Shown: positions 44,102 through 52,619, counted from the stretch's first letter. The stretch: DNA of 64,000 bases from Myxococcales bacterium (GCA_020633435.1 JACKDP010000005.1:620001-684000), one strand, 5' to 3'. Notes: a model not told the origin generated them from the letters alone. A program made the numbers and translations.

Positions 44102-44602
44102 TCACTGCCGCGGCGGGAAGAGGCCCGCCGTCGCGATGGCGAAGCGCATCACGATCACCGGGCTCATGTTGTCATGGGGCTGGTTGCCGCCTGCCGTCCC
44201 GACGACCGGGGCGGGCAGGGGGCTGGCCTCGCCCGTCGGCGCGTACTGCGGCCGCCGCGTCACGGCCGGGGCCGCGCCGGCTGGGCTCGCCGCCACCGCC
44301 GGGGCGCCGCTCGCGGGCACCGGGTGGCCATGGGAGGGGAGCTGGCTCGCGAGCAGCGTGACCGTCTCGGCCCCCGCGCGCCCGCCGAGCCGCACGTCGT
44401 CGTCCGGGTGCATCGGCACGCGGCCCCGCAGGTCGGGCAGGCCGAAGTTCACCCGGCCATCCCCGCCGTAGGTCGTCCCGATGATGCTGAAGAGCTGCTG
44501 GAACTGGACGATGGACAGGAGCTGCCCCTCGCAGAAGGCCCAGCCGCGGGGCGGGAAGTCAAAGCCGAAGAGGCGGATCTCGCCGATGAAGGGCTCAGCC
44601 AT
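44102..44602 (-). CDS. Tail-collar domain protein (microcystin-dependent protein-like), copy 3
   Basis: This 166-residue protein has the phage tail-collar domain: FIGEIRLFGFDFPPRGWAFC, then LLSIVQFQQLFSIIGTTYGG and NFGLPDLRGRVPMH. A Gly/Ala/Pro-rich region and NQPHDNMSPVIVMRFAIA close the chain, as in MdpB-like proteins. No other phage genes are present, so it is likely a bacterial tail-collar protein of a tandem cluster. Its ATG is 2 bases after the previous stop. Confidence 0.88.
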   Translation of the reverse strand: MAEPFIGEIRLFGFDFPPRGWAFCEGQLLSIVQFQQLFSIIGTTYGGDGRVNFGLPDLRGRVPMHPDDDVRLGGRAGAETVTLLASQLPSHGHPVPASGAPAVAASPAGAAPAVTRRPQYAPTGEASPLPAPVVGTAGGNQPHDNMSPVIVMRFAIATAGLFPPRQ

Positions 44603-44604
44603 GG

Positions 44605-45105
44605 TCAGTCCCGGGCGGGGAAGATCCCCAACAGCGCGATGATGTAGTGCACGCCCAGGACGGGCGGGCGGTTCTCGTGGGGCTGGCCCCCACCCTCGGC
44701 CGCGAGGCCGTCGGCCATGAGGGCGTCGGGCGGGCCGTAGCCCGCATCCGGCCCCACGGCCGGCACCCCGGGCACGGGCGTCGTCCCCGGCGCGCCGCTG
44801 CCGTTGAGCGCGTGGGTGTGCGCCGGCATCTCGGCCACCTGCAGCGTCACCTCGGCGACGCCGAAGCGCTCGCCCAGCCGGCGCTCGGTGAGGCCGTTGC
44901 CGCGGCCCTGGCCCACCGGCACGCGCCCGCGCAGATCCGGCAGCGCGAAGGTGTTCTCGCCATCCCCGCCGTAGATGTTCCCGATGAGCGAGAACAGCGG
45001 CTGGTTGTCGATGATGCGCAGCAGCGCGCCATCGCAGAACGCCCAGCCGCGCGGCGCGAACTGCCCGCCAAACAAACGGATTTCACCGATGTAGGGATCA
45101 GCCAT
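44605..45105 (-). CDS. Tail-collar domain protein, copy 2
   Basis: This 166-residue paralogue has YIGEIRLFGGQFAPRGWAFC, LLRIIDNQPLFSLIGNIYGG, FALPDLRGRVPVGQG and QPHENRPPVLGVHYIIALLG. The core and end motifs match its neighbours, while the middle Gly/Pro loop differs. It is 9 bases after copy 1. The three copies are related tandem genes; which one has which binding role cannot be read from sequence. Confidence 0.88.
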   Translation of the reverse strand: MADPYIGEIRLFGGQFAPRGWAFCDGALLRIIDNQPLFSLIGNIYGGDGENTFALPDLRGRVPVGQGRGNGLTERRLGERFGVAEVTLQVAEMPAHTHALNGSGAPGTTPVPGVPAVGPDAGYGPPDALMADGLAAEGGGQPHENRPPVLGVHYIIALLGIFPARD

Positions 45106-45114
45106 GGGTGCTCC

Positions 45115-45621
45115 TCAGCCCCGGGGAGGGAAGACGCCGACGAGGGCGATCTGGAAGCCGATGGCGAGGCTCGGTGGCTGGTTCTCGTGCGGCCCCGCGC
45201 CCCCCGCTGCGCCAGCCTGGGCCATCGCGGTGTCGGCCACGGCGCCATACACCTCGTCGTCGCCCTCGGCGTACCGCTGCCCCGCGGGGCTCACCTCGGT
45301 CGCCGGCGCCGCCACCCCGGCGAGGCCGTGGGCGTGCGCCGGCATCTGCGCGGGGGCCAGGATCACCCGCTCCGCGCCGAGCGTGCTGCCCTGCCGACGG
45401 TCCGACAGCCCGGGCCCCTGGCCGGCCCCGAGGGGGGCGCGCCCCCGCAGATCGGGCAGCGCGAACGTCACCCGCCCATCGCCGCCGTACGTCGTCCCGA
45501 GGAGCGAGAACAGCGCCGCGTTCTGCGCGATCGGCAGGAGCCGCCCGTCGCAAGGCGCCCACCCCCGCACGGTGAAGCCCAGGGCGAACATGCGGATCTC
45601 TCCCAGGAATGGCTCGGCCAC
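45115..45621 (-). CDS. Tail-collar domain protein, copy 1
   Basis: This 168-residue protein starts with GTG: AEPFLGEIRMFALGFTVRGW, LLPIAQNAALFSLLGTTYGG, FALPDLRGRAPLGAGQ, and HENQPPSLAIGFQIALVG at the end. An upstream extension reads as MTRLPRGSYRRPDT and is not family-like; the GTG has a G-rich region before it. It is the first of three tandem tail-collar genes followed by the Tat beta-propeller. Confidence 0.85.
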   Translation of the reverse strand: MAEPFLGEIRMFALGFTVRGWAPCDGRLLPIAQNAALFSLLGTTYGGDGRVTFALPDLRGRAPLGAGQGPGLSDRRQGSTLGAERVILAPAQMPAHAHGLAGVAAPATEVSPAGQRYAEGDDEVYGAVADTAMAQAGAAGGAGPHENQPPSLAIGFQIALVGVFPPRG

Positions 45622-45724
45622 AGAGACGCCCCCCCGAACACCGGCTGTGTCTGGGCGACGGTAGGAGCCGCGCGGCAGGCGTGTCAACGGCGATGGGGCC
45701 GGGACACATCGCCGCGAGTGTCCC

Positions 45725-46234
45725 TCAGCCCCGGATCCAGTACGTGCGCACCACCTTGCCCTCGGGGGCGTACAGCGCCTCGTCCTCCAGCACCCCGCCG
45801 TTGCGCTCGATCGTCCGCCGCGACGCCACGTTGCCGGGGTCGCACGTCAGCAGCACGTCCTGGATGCCCATGGCCCGCACGCGGGGGAGGGTGGCCGCCA
45901 GCAGGGCGGTCGCGACGCCCCGGCCGCGGGCGGAGGGGCGCACGCTGTAGCCGATGTGGCCGCCGAAGTGCCGCAGGCGCTCCGTCAGGTGGTGGCGCAC
46001 GTTCACGACGCCCAGCAAGTCGCCGCCCTGCTCGAAGAACCAGGTGGTGCAGGGCACCCAGCCGGGGCCGAGCTGCTCGCCGCGGGCCCAGGCCGAGACG
46101 GCGTCGACGACGCGCTCGATGGGCCAGTCCAGGTCGGAGAAGTACGCCGGAATCCGGGCCTCGCCGGCCGCGGCGAAGTCGGCCAGGAAGGCGGCGAGGG
46201 CGGGGCCGTGGGCGGGGGTCAGGTCGATGAGCAT
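45725..46234 (-). CDS. GNAT acetyltransferase
   Basis: This 169-residue protein is a RimJ/RimL-like GNAT. It has GGHIGYSVRPSARGRGVATALL, the acetyl-CoA pyrophosphate loop, then VLLTCDPGNVASRRTIERNG, typical of the family's last strand-helix, and YWIRG at the end. A central WFFEQGGDLLGVVNVRHHL strand pair matches the fold. The acceptor is unknown. The ATG is near GGGACG with modest ribosome-site quality. Confidence 0.9.
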   Translation of the reverse strand: MLIDLTPAHGPALAAFLADFAAAGEARIPAYFSDLDWPIERVVDAVSAWARGEQLGPGWVPCTTWFFEQGGDLLGVVNVRHHLTERLRHFGGHIGYSVRPSARGRGVATALLAATLPRVRAMGIQDVLLTCDPGNVASRRTIERNGGVLEDEALYAPEGKVVRTYWIRG

Positions 46235-46312
46235 GGGGGCGTCCCTGGTTCAGCGGTGCACCGACGTGTACCGCCTCCCGCCGCGCCTGGCCAGCCCGAT
46301 CCCGGGGAAAGA

Positions 46313-47671
46313 TCAATCAGGACGATGGTTTGCCGTGACCCGCACGGGCACCGCCCCGGTCGGGCGCAGGGTGATGGACGGCCGCAGCTGGAGGACGTGG
46401 GCCTGCGGCACATCCAGCCGCACCCGCCGCAGCAGGGTGGCGAGGACGAGGACGGCCTCCATCTCGGCGAAGTGGTTGCCGATGCAGACCCGCGGCCCGC
46501 CCCCGAAGGGCAGGTAGGTGAAGCGCGGCCGCTCCCGGACGGGCTGGTCGATCCAGCGCTGGGGCACGAAGCGCAGCGGCTCCGCGTGCCAGCGCGCGTC
46601 GCGGTGGACCAGCCAGGGGGAGACGATGAGCTGGGTGCCCTTGCGCACCGGGCCGCAGCGCAGGTCCTCCAGGTCGGTGAGCGCCTCGCGGCCGACGGCC
46701 CAGGCGGGCGGGTAGAGCCGCATCGCCTCGGTGATGACGGCCGCCGTGAACGGGAGCTGCCGCACGTGGTCGAGGCCGAGCGGGCCGTCGCCGGCGGCCG
46801 CCTGGATCTCGGCCTCGGCCCGGGCGCGCTCGGCCGGGTGCCGCGACAGCAGGTGGAGGGCGAAGAGGAGCGCCAGCGCGGTGGTCTCGTGGCCGGCCAG
46901 GAACATGGTGGCCACCTCGCCGCGGAGGGCCTCGTCGTCGAGGCCCAGGCCCGCCTCGTCCTGGGCCACCATCAGCCGGCTGAGCAGGTCGTTGCCCGTG
47001 GCGTCCTGCCGACGCTGCGCGATGACGGCCCGGATGACGGCGTCGAGGGCCTCGGCCCCCCGCCGCATGCGCCGCCGCGGGGCCGTGGGCACCCAGCCGG
47101 GGAGAAACCGCCGCCAGCTCTGCTGCCAGCCCGCGAAGCCGGCGACGCTGTCGGCCATGGCGTGCTCCACGACGCGCACATCCGTCGGCAGGTTGGTGCC
47201 CAGCAGGCACTCCACCACGATGCGCAGCGTCACCCCCATCAGGACGGCGTGCAGGTCGCGGCCCTCGGGGTGGGCCAGCAGGTCGAGGGCGGCCTCCTCG
47301 GTGTGGCGGACCATCACGTCGGCGTAGCTGGCGATGTGGGCGCGCTTGAGGGACGGCGCCGCCAGCTTGCGCCGCTGGCGCCAGGTGTCGCCTTCGAGGG
47401 TGAGCAGGCCGGGGCCCACGATGAGCTGCAGGCGGCGGGTGCCGACGTCCTTGCGGAAGTCCGCCGCGCGGGTGACGAGCACCTCGGCGATGTCCTCGGG
47501 ATCGGAGAGCAAGACGGTGTGCTCCCCGGCCACGGCGAAGCGGGCACGGTCACCCCAGGTGGCCTTCGCGTGGTCCAGCGCCGCCAGGGGATCGCGGTTG
47601 AAGGCGCGGAAGGTGCGCACGGCGGGCAGGCCCTGGACGTGGGGGCGGGGGAGGGCGAAGGCGTGGGACAT
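46313..47671 (-). CDS. Cytochrome P450
   Basis: This 452-residue P450 shows the haem-Cys motif FGGGPRVCIG, the I-helix AGHETT, the ExxR of TEAMRLYPPAW, and the PERF-type FVPQRW. No signal peptide is present, so it is soluble and needs separate electron-transfer partners, none of which is nearby. GGAG precedes the ATG. It is divergent from a TetR gene 73 bases away, suggesting TetR-controlled oxidation of a xenobiotic or fatty-acid-like substrate. Confidence 0.93.
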   Translation of the reverse strand: MSHAFALPRPHVQGLPAVRTFRAFNRDPLAALDHAKATWGDRARFAVAGEHTVLLSDPEDIAEVLVTRAADFRKDVGTRRLQLIVGPGLLTLEGDTWRQRRKLAAPSLKRAHIASYADVMVRHTEEAALDLLAHPEGRDLHAVLMGVTLRIVVECLLGTNLPTDVRVVEHAMADSVAGFAGWQQSWRRFLPGWVPTAPRRRMRRGAEALDAVIRAVIAQRRQDATGNDLLSRLMVAQDEAGLGLDDEALRGEVATMFLAGHETTALALLFALHLLSRHPAERARAEAEIQAAAGDGPLGLDHVRQLPFTAAVITEAMRLYPPAWAVGREALTDLEDLRCGPVRKGTQLIVSPWLVHRDARWHAEPLRFVPQRWIDQPVRERPRFTYLPFGGGPRVCIGNHFAEMEAVLVLATLLRRVRLDVPQAHVLQLRPSITLRPTGAVPVRVTANHRPD

Positions 47672-47744
47672 GGGGACTCCTGCTTGACGGCTGGGCGGCG
47701 AACGCCCTCACAATAGGAACCGATCCCCCGACCCGGTACTCGCT
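47672..47744. promoter_or_regulatory. P450/TetR divergent region with imperfect inverted repeat
   Basis: This 73-bp gap separates the two divergent genes. GAACCG at 47717-47722 is mirrored by CGGTAC at 47734-47739 with one mismatch and 11 bases between. TATTGT on the P450 strand could be a -10 element. TetR-family repressors commonly bind such inverted repeats between divergent genes, so this is a candidate operator, not a proven one. Confidence 0.35.
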
Positions 47745-48389
47745 TTGCCCGACGGTCTCCTCGCACGCGCCAGGCCGCGTAGACAGCCAGTTCAAGCCCG
47801 CGCGCGGGCCACCGTGGACGCCATCTGCACCGCCACCGCTCAGGTTCTGCTCGCCGAAGGCTACGACGGGGTGACGACCAACCGGGTCGCCGAGCGGGCC
47901 GGGGTGAGCATCGGCACGCTCTACCAGTACTTCGGCAACAAGGAGGCGCTGATCGGCGGCCTCGTCGACCGCGAGTTCGACCGGTTCTTCGAGCGCCTCG
48001 TGACGTACCTCGAGCTGCCCATCGACACCTCCGTCGAGGCGACGGTGACGGCGTATGTGCGCGCGACCTTGAAGGTGCACCTGGAGCACGCCGCGCTCTA
48101 CCAGGCGCTCGCGGAGCAGCTCCGCGCCGCCGGCTGGCATGCGCTGGAGGCGCTCTGGCAGGGGCGCTGCATCGAGCTGGTCGAGCTGAGCCTGACCGCC
48201 CGCCCCGCCCTGATCGGGGGTCGCGACCCGGGCCCGGTGGCCTTCGCGCTGACCCACGCGGTGCACGCCGTGCTGCTGCACGCCGCCCTGGATCGGCCCG
48301 CGCTGCTGGCGTCGGCCGGCTTCGCCGACTCGGTGGTGGCGCTCATCGTCGGTTGCCTGCAGGGGAGCGCCGGGCCCGCCGCGCCGTGA
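47745..48389 (+). CDS. TetR family transcriptional regulator
   Basis: This 214-residue protein has a typical TetR N-terminal DNA-binding domain: ARATVDAICTATAQVLLAEG followed by the helix-turn-helix VTTNRVAERAGVSIGTLYQYF and NKEAL. The remaining 140 residues are the helical ligand-binding region. I used a TTG start because the family needs the Arg-rich residues before ARATVDA and no ATG lies there. It is expected to repress the divergent P450 gene and itself. Confidence 0.87.
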   Translation: MPDGLLARARPRRQPVQARARATVDAICTATAQVLLAEGYDGVTTNRVAERAGVSIGTLYQYFGNKEALIGGLVDREFDRFFERLVTYLELPIDTSVEATVTAYVRATLKVHLEHAALYQALAEQLRAAGWHALEALWQGRCIELVELSLTARPALIGGRDPGPVAFALTHAVHAVLLHAALDRPALLASAGFADSVVALIVGCLQGSAGPAAP

Positions 48390-48554
48390 GCGGCTCGGCG
48401 GCACACCGTGCCGGGAGGCCGCAGGTGGCCCGCCGTCGGGGCCGCGGGTTGCCCACTGCAAGCGGTTGAAATCAGACAGGAAAGGTCGAGACGTCTCTGG
48501 TGGCCCGACGCTTGAACTGGCAGACGGTCAGCCAAAGAAGACGGAGAGAAGACC

Positions 48555-49031
48555 ATGCCTGCACGCCGCATCGCCGCCTGCCTCGCCCTGACCACCCAGG
48601 CCTGCACCAGCACCCACCAGATTCGCGCGACCGACCTGCCTGCCGAAGGCATCGCCTGGCCGAACGGCGAGGACGGGCGCCCGGTGGACGCGGCGAGGGT
48701 CGAAGATGAGATCATCGCCTTCTCCCGGAAGGCGCAGGCCCTCCCGACGCTCACCGGCGAGGCGGTCAGCGTCGGGGGCGACTTCCAGGGGGTGCTCCTC
48801 GCCCCGGGCAGCACGTTGACGCTGCACGATCCCGTCGCGCTGCGCCCCGAGGGCGACGTCCTCGTCGTCCGGCAGGCGGCCGGCGAGACCCGGGTGCCGC
48901 TGGCGGGCACCATCATCGAGGTCGAAGAGACGGCCGGCGGCCGCAGCGCCCTGGCGGGGGTCGGCATCTTCTACGGCGGCCTGCTCGTGGTGGGGATGCT
49001 CTCGCTCGCCGTCAACGGCCTCCAGCTCTAG
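48555..49031 (+). CDS. Lipoprotein-like membrane protein, paralogue A
   Basis: This 158-residue precursor has a short signal ending TQAC, followed by TSTHQIRATDLPAEGIAW. The mature part is beta-rich (LLAPGSTLTLHDPVALRPEG, RVPLAGTIIEVEE), and a C-terminal hydrophobic helix (GIFYGGLLVVGMLSLAVNG) could anchor or pack in a membrane. GGAG lies before the ATG. It is clearly related to the 139-residue protein at 52865 (shared Cys-T-x-x-x-R...DLP/ELP...GI/GL-x-W, and IxEVxE with GR). Role unknown. Confidence 0.65.
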   Translation: MPARRIAACLALTTQACTSTHQIRATDLPAEGIAWPNGEDGRPVDAARVEDEIIAFSRKAQALPTLTGEAVSVGGDFQGVLLAPGSTLTLHDPVALRPEGDVLVVRQAAGETRVPLAGTIIEVEETAGGRSALAGVGIFYGGLLVVGMLSLAVNGLQL

Positions 49032-49119
49032 GCATGGAGCCGGCCGGGCGGCGCGTGGCCCACTGGCGACGGCCCGGGCGGCCCACTACCGTGGAGGCTC
49101 CACCCACCCCGAGGTCGCC

Positions 49120-49374
49120 ATGATGCGTCCGCTGCTCGCCCTCGCCCTGCTGACCGCCTGCGGGGGCACCCCCGAGGTCGCCCCCGATCCCGATCACGAT
49201 GGCATCGTGGGCGCCCAGGACCAGTGCCCCGACGCCCCGGAAGACTTCGATGGCTTCCAGGACGAGGACGGCTGCCCCGACGTCGACCACGACCACGAGG
49301 GCGCCATCGTCGGCGACTGCCCCATCGAACCCCCGGCGCCCGAGGTCCTGAGCTGCGATGAAGACGCCCCGTAG
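49120..49374 (+). CDS. Small thrombospondin-type-3 repeat lipoprotein
   Basis: This 84-residue lipoprotein has LLALALLTAC as its signal and lipobox. The mature chain is Asp-rich with one TSP type-3-like calcium-binding repeat (DPDHDGIVGAQDQCPDAPED, DGFQDEDGCPD). It resembles a truncated OmpA-type lipoprotein. GAGG is placed before the ATG. The stop overlaps the next gene's start by 17 bases in another frame. Confidence 0.72.
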   Translation: MMRPLLALALLTACGGTPEVAPDPDHDGIVGAQDQCPDAPEDFDGFQDEDGCPDVDHDHEGAIVGDCPIEPPAPEVLSCDEDAP

Positions 49375-49987
49375 GCGCCTGGCGCTGCTGGCCCTGGTGG
49401 CGGGGCTGGCCGCCTGCAGCGCGGCCCCGGTCGCCGCCGACGCGGACGTCGACGCCGACGGGGATGGCATCCCCGACCTGACGGACGTCTGCCCGAGCGT
49501 GCCCGAGGACGCCGATGGCTTCCAGGACGCCGACGGCTGCCCGGAGCCCGACAACGACGAGGACGGCATCCCCGACGTGGCCGACAAGTGCCCGCTCGAG
49601 CCCGAGGACCACGACGGTGACCGCGATGACGATGGCTGCCGCGACTTCAGCCCGCCGCCGCCGTCCGGCTGCGTCCTGATCAACGGCGTCATCGCCTTCT
49701 CCCCGGGGGACGCTCGCCTCGTGAAGGACGCCCGGTCCTGGCTCGCCGAGCTGGCGACCACCCTGCGGGGCGTCCCCGAGCTGCCCCTGCGCATCATCGG
49801 GCGGCCCGACACCGCGGGGGAGGCCGGCGATCTGGCCGCCCGCCGCGCGGCCGCCGTGCGCGACGCGCTGGTGGCGGAGGGGGTCGACGCGGCGCGGCTC
49901 GCCCTCGAGACCGAAGCCACCAGCCCGGCGCCCGGGCAGGTGCGGTTCGCGGTGCCGCCGGGCGCGGGCGGCTGCCCGGGGCGGTAG
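49358..49987 (+). CDS. TSP3-repeat lipoprotein with OmpA-like tail
   Basis: This 209-residue lipoprotein has signal RLALLALVAGLAAC. The first 75 mature residues carry three TSP type-3-like repeats (DADGDGIPDLTDVCP, DADGFQDADGCPEPDNDEDG, KCPLEPEDHDGDRDDDGC), which would bind calcium. The C-terminal 110 residues resemble an OmpA-like peptidoglycan-binding domain (FSPGDARLVKDARSWLAEL and RRAAAVRDALVAEGVDAARL), but the pattern is degenerate. It could link outer membrane and wall. The start lies inside the previous gene, so translation may be coupled. Confidence 0.75.
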   Translation: MKTPRRRLALLALVAGLAACSAAPVAADADVDADGDGIPDLTDVCPSVPEDADGFQDADGCPEPDNDEDGIPDVADKCPLEPEDHDGDRDDDGCRDFSPPPPSGCVLINGVIAFSPGDARLVKDARSWLAELATTLRGVPELPLRIIGRPDTAGEAGDLAARRAAAVRDALVAEGVDAARLALETEATSPAPGQVRFAVPPGAGGCPGR

Positions 49988-50033
49988 GGCCCCGCGGCTT
50001 CGGCTATGCTCCCGCCGACGCTCGGAGGTGCCC

Positions 50034-50864
50034 ATGCTCGCGCTCCTGCTCCTCGCTGGCCTCGCCCAGCCCCCCATCGTCCCCCTCGGAGACGCCGCCG
50101 CCAGCCCGCTGGCGGTCTGGATGAGCCACGGCGACGCCGACGCCGACCCCCGGCGGTTCGACGTGTGGCTGCTGGAGCGTGGCCTGGCCGTCCGCCGCTG
50201 CATGGGTCGCCTGGCCGACGCCCGCCCCGATCTGGAGGTCGTCGACGCGACGTTCATGCTCCGCAGCGACGCTGCCGGCCGCGTCCAGGTGGAGGGCGTC
50301 TTCCCGCGGACGGAGGATGGCGGCCTCGCCGGCTGCCTGGCGGCCAGCCTCGACGGCCCGCTCGGGGGCGGGGCCGGGTACGCCGGCTACCGGCTGCAGT
50401 ACGCGCAGGTGGTCCACGCCCGCGTGAAGGCGGAGGCGGCCCGCGACCGGCGCCCGGGCATCGCGACGCTGGGCATCGGCACGGGCGGCGGCGGCGGTGG
50501 CCTCGGAACGGCCCGGGGCATCGGCAGCGGCGGCATGGCCACCGTCGGGCGCGATGGCCAGGGGGTCCTCCGGCTGGGGTGGACGGATCACGACGTGGGG
50601 GACGCGGCGGCCGTGCGCGCCGGCGCCACGTCGGTGGGCGCGGCGCTCGTCGCCTGCTTCTCGGGGGCGGCTCGCCAGCGCGGGGACGTCGTGCTTGAGA
50701 TCACCCCGAAGGGGCCCGCGCACATCACCGTGACGGGCGCGCCGCCGGCCACCCGGAAGTGCGCCGCGCAGGCGCTGCAGGCCGCGCGCTTCCCCGCGAC
50801 CGCCCGCGCCGGGGCGGCCCGGTTCAGCCTGACGTGGCACCCGGGCTCGCTCCGAAAGCCCTGA
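50034..50864 (+). CDS. AgmX/PglI-like exported protein
   Basis: This 276-residue protein has a signal peptide (LALLLLAGLAQPP). It contains a Gly-rich segment (LGIGTGGGGGGLGTARGIG) and a C-terminal domain (VGAALVACFSGAARQRGDVVLEITPKG, then KCAAQALQAARFP) with the shape of the AgmX/PglI TonB-like C-terminal domain in Myxococcota, where a Cys and strand-strand-helix pattern recurs. AgmX proteins act in envelope energy transduction or gliding complexes. The ATG six bases past GGAGG was chosen over the GTG inside it. Confidence 0.6.
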   Translation: MLALLLLAGLAQPPIVPLGDAAASPLAVWMSHGDADADPRRFDVWLLERGLAVRRCMGRLADARPDLEVVDATFMLRSDAAGRVQVEGVFPRTEDGGLAGCLAASLDGPLGGGAGYAGYRLQYAQVVHARVKAEAARDRRPGIATLGIGTGGGGGGLGTARGIGSGGMATVGRDGQGVLRLGWTDHDVGDAAAVRAGATSVGAALVACFSGAARQRGDVVLEITPKGPAHITVTGAPPATRKCAAQALQAARFPATARAGAARFSLTWHPGSLRKP

Positions 50865-50881
50865 TCACACTGGGAAATCCG

Positions 50882-52039
50882 TCAGCGCGTCGCGAGCCAG
50901 GCCAGCAGCGCCGCTCGGTCCGCCGCGTCGAGGTCCTGCCCGAAGGGGTGGCCCGGCTCGGCCCGATCCGGGTCCAGCAGCTCGGCGAGCGATGCCACCG
51001 CGCCGGTGTGCAGGAGCTGGCGGCGCGCGCCCACGCCCGCCAGCGACGGCACCCGGTAGGCCCCGGTGCCGCGCTCGGGGGAGCGACCGGCCGCCGCGTC
51101 GGTGCCGACGACGTCCAGGGCCACCGGCGCCCCCACCGTCCCATCGGCGCCATGGCACCCGGCGCACACCCGCGCGAAGACGGCCGCGCCCTCCGGTGAT
51201 CCAGCCGCCGCGGGCGCCGGCGCCAGGTGCCACAGGTACCAGGCCAGCGCGAAGGCCACCTGCCGCGGCGGCCGCGCCGGCTCGGGCCAGGCCGTGATGA
51301 GCAGCGTGTCGATGCGCACCGCCAGGGCGGGCAGGTCGTTGCGGATGGTCCCCGCCCAGTGCAAGTGGGACTGGTAGCGCACGGGCCGCAGATCGGGGAT
51401 GGCCACGGGGTTGGCCAGGCCGTCGGTGGTCACGTCGACCTGGCCGGGCCCCCACCGCCAGACCGGGTCGTCGGCCGGGCGTTGCAGGTGGTGGGCGCGC
51501 AGCGCCCCGGCGTCCAGCTCCACGTGGGGCAGGCCCGGGACGAGCCGCCCCGCCGCGTCCGGCGTCGCGTGGCAGCTCGCGCAGGTCCAGGCGAGCTGGC
51601 CGTCCGCCCCCTCCACCAGGCCGCCGACCCAGCCGTCGGCGTCGACCCACAGGCCGTACTGGTCGGGATCGACCCCACGCGCCTCCGGCGCGGGCTGGGC
51701 CGGCCAGCCGAAGAAGGCCCGCTCGCCCAGCGCCATCAGCGCCTCGTGCGTCCAGGGCACCTCGGCGAACACCGGCGCGAAGGGCGGCGGCGTCGGCCGC
51801 CACGGGCGGACGGCCGGGTTGTGCTCGGGGTAGGCGTCCCAGCCCAGCGGCCCGTGCTCGGACGCCAGGGCGTAGCTCGCCAGCCGCACCCGGCTGTAGC
51901 GGTTGGCCGGGTTGACGAGGCTGGCCTCGAGCGTCGCGCGGCGATAGGCCCGGTCCTCGACGAAGCGCCGCCCCTGCGCCACCTCGTCCGGCGGCGCGCA
52001 CGCGAGCAGCCCCAGCCCGAGGAGCCACGCGCGCCGCAC
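50882..52039 (-). CDS. Dihaem cytochrome c lipoprotein
   Basis: This 385-residue precursor has a lipoprotein signal (LLGLGLLAC) and two haem c motifs, CASCH and CAGCH, spaced about 130 residues apart. The second is in VFARVCAGCHGADGTVG, followed by a typical Met-side region (GTGAYRVPSLAG). It is a periplasmic or outer-membrane electron carrier. GTG is the start, 1 base after the upstream stop, so it is cotranscribed with the 192-residue lipoprotein. The partner is unknown. Confidence 0.85.
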   Translation of the reverse strand: MRRAWLLGLGLLACAPPDEVAQGRRFVEDRAYRRATLEASLVNPANRYSRVRLASYALASEHGPLGWDAYPEHNPAVRPWRPTPPPFAPVFAEVPWTHEALMALGERAFFGWPAQPAPEARGVDPDQYGLWVDADGWVGGLVEGADGQLAWTCASCHATPDAAGRLVPGLPHVELDAGALRAHHLQRPADDPVWRWGPGQVDVTTDGLANPVAIPDLRPVRYQSHLHWAGTIRNDLPALAVRIDTLLITAWPEPARPPRQVAFALAWYLWHLAPAPAAAGSPEGAAVFARVCAGCHGADGTVGAPVALDVVGTDAAAGRSPERGTGAYRVPSLAGVGARRQLLHTGAVASLAELLDPDRAEPGHPFGQDLDAADRAALLAWLATR

Positions 52040-52040
52040 G

Positions 52041-52619
52041 TCAGCCCAGCGCGCCGAAGTCCGGCACGAACTCCTCGGTCTCCAGGATGACGGTCCCCTG
52101 GCCGGCCGGCCCGTCCACCTCCAGCTTCACCCGCCAGCGCCAGGTGCCGGCGTCCACCGCGCTCGGTCCCACGATCAAGCGCCCGACGCTGGTCGGCAGG
52201 GGGAAGCCCAGGTCCTTGTCTTCGCCGGCGACGAGCTCCACCTCGAGCGTGCCCGGCAGATCATCCGCCGCGAGCGTCTCATCGGCCTCGGCCGGCTGGG
52301 GCTGACCGTCGTCGCCGAGCAGCACCGCGCTCGCCGCGCGCAGGGTGAAGCGGAACGTCCCGCTCGACAGCCCGCGCACCTTCAGCCGCAGCCCGGCGCT
52401 GGGCGCCTCGTAGCCGGAGGTGTACTCGCTGGGATCCTCGATGCCGTCGCCGTTGGCGTCGTCCCACTCGCCGCGGCAGTCACACCCGCCGTCGGTGTGC
52501 GCCTGGAAGCTCACCACCTCCAGCCCCAGGTCGGCCGGCTCGACGTCCGGCGTCGCCCGGTCCTCCGCGCAGCCCCCGAGCACAAGCGCCAGCGCCAGCC
52601 ACCACCCCTGTGCACCCAT
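52041..52619 (-). CDS. Lipoprotein with Asp-rich motif
   Basis: This 192-residue precursor has a lipoprotein signal ending LVLGGC. It has an acidic stretch DCRGEWDDANGDGIEDPSEY typical of EF-hand or dockerin-like calcium-binding loops, and a beta-rich rest (GLRLKVRGLSSGTFRFTLRA). It lies directly before the dihaem cytochrome gene and is probably cotranscribed. It may hold calcium or a partner at the outer membrane. GGAGG is placed before the ATG. Confidence 0.7.
   Translation of the reverse strand: MGAQGWWLALALVLGGCAEDRATPDVEPADLGLEVVSFQAHTDGGCDCRGEWDDANGDGIEDPSEYTSGYEAPSAGLRLKVRGLSSGTFRFTLRAASAVLLGDDGQPQPAEADETLAADDLPGTLEVELVAGEDKDLGFPLPTSVGRLIVGPSAVDAGTWRWRVKLEVDGPAGQGTVILETEEFVPDFGALG

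Noticed and set aside
44102..45621. Prophage suggested by tail-collar genes
   Set aside because: No capsid, terminase, integrase or tail-tube genes; the collar proteins form an isolated tandem set next to ordinary genes.
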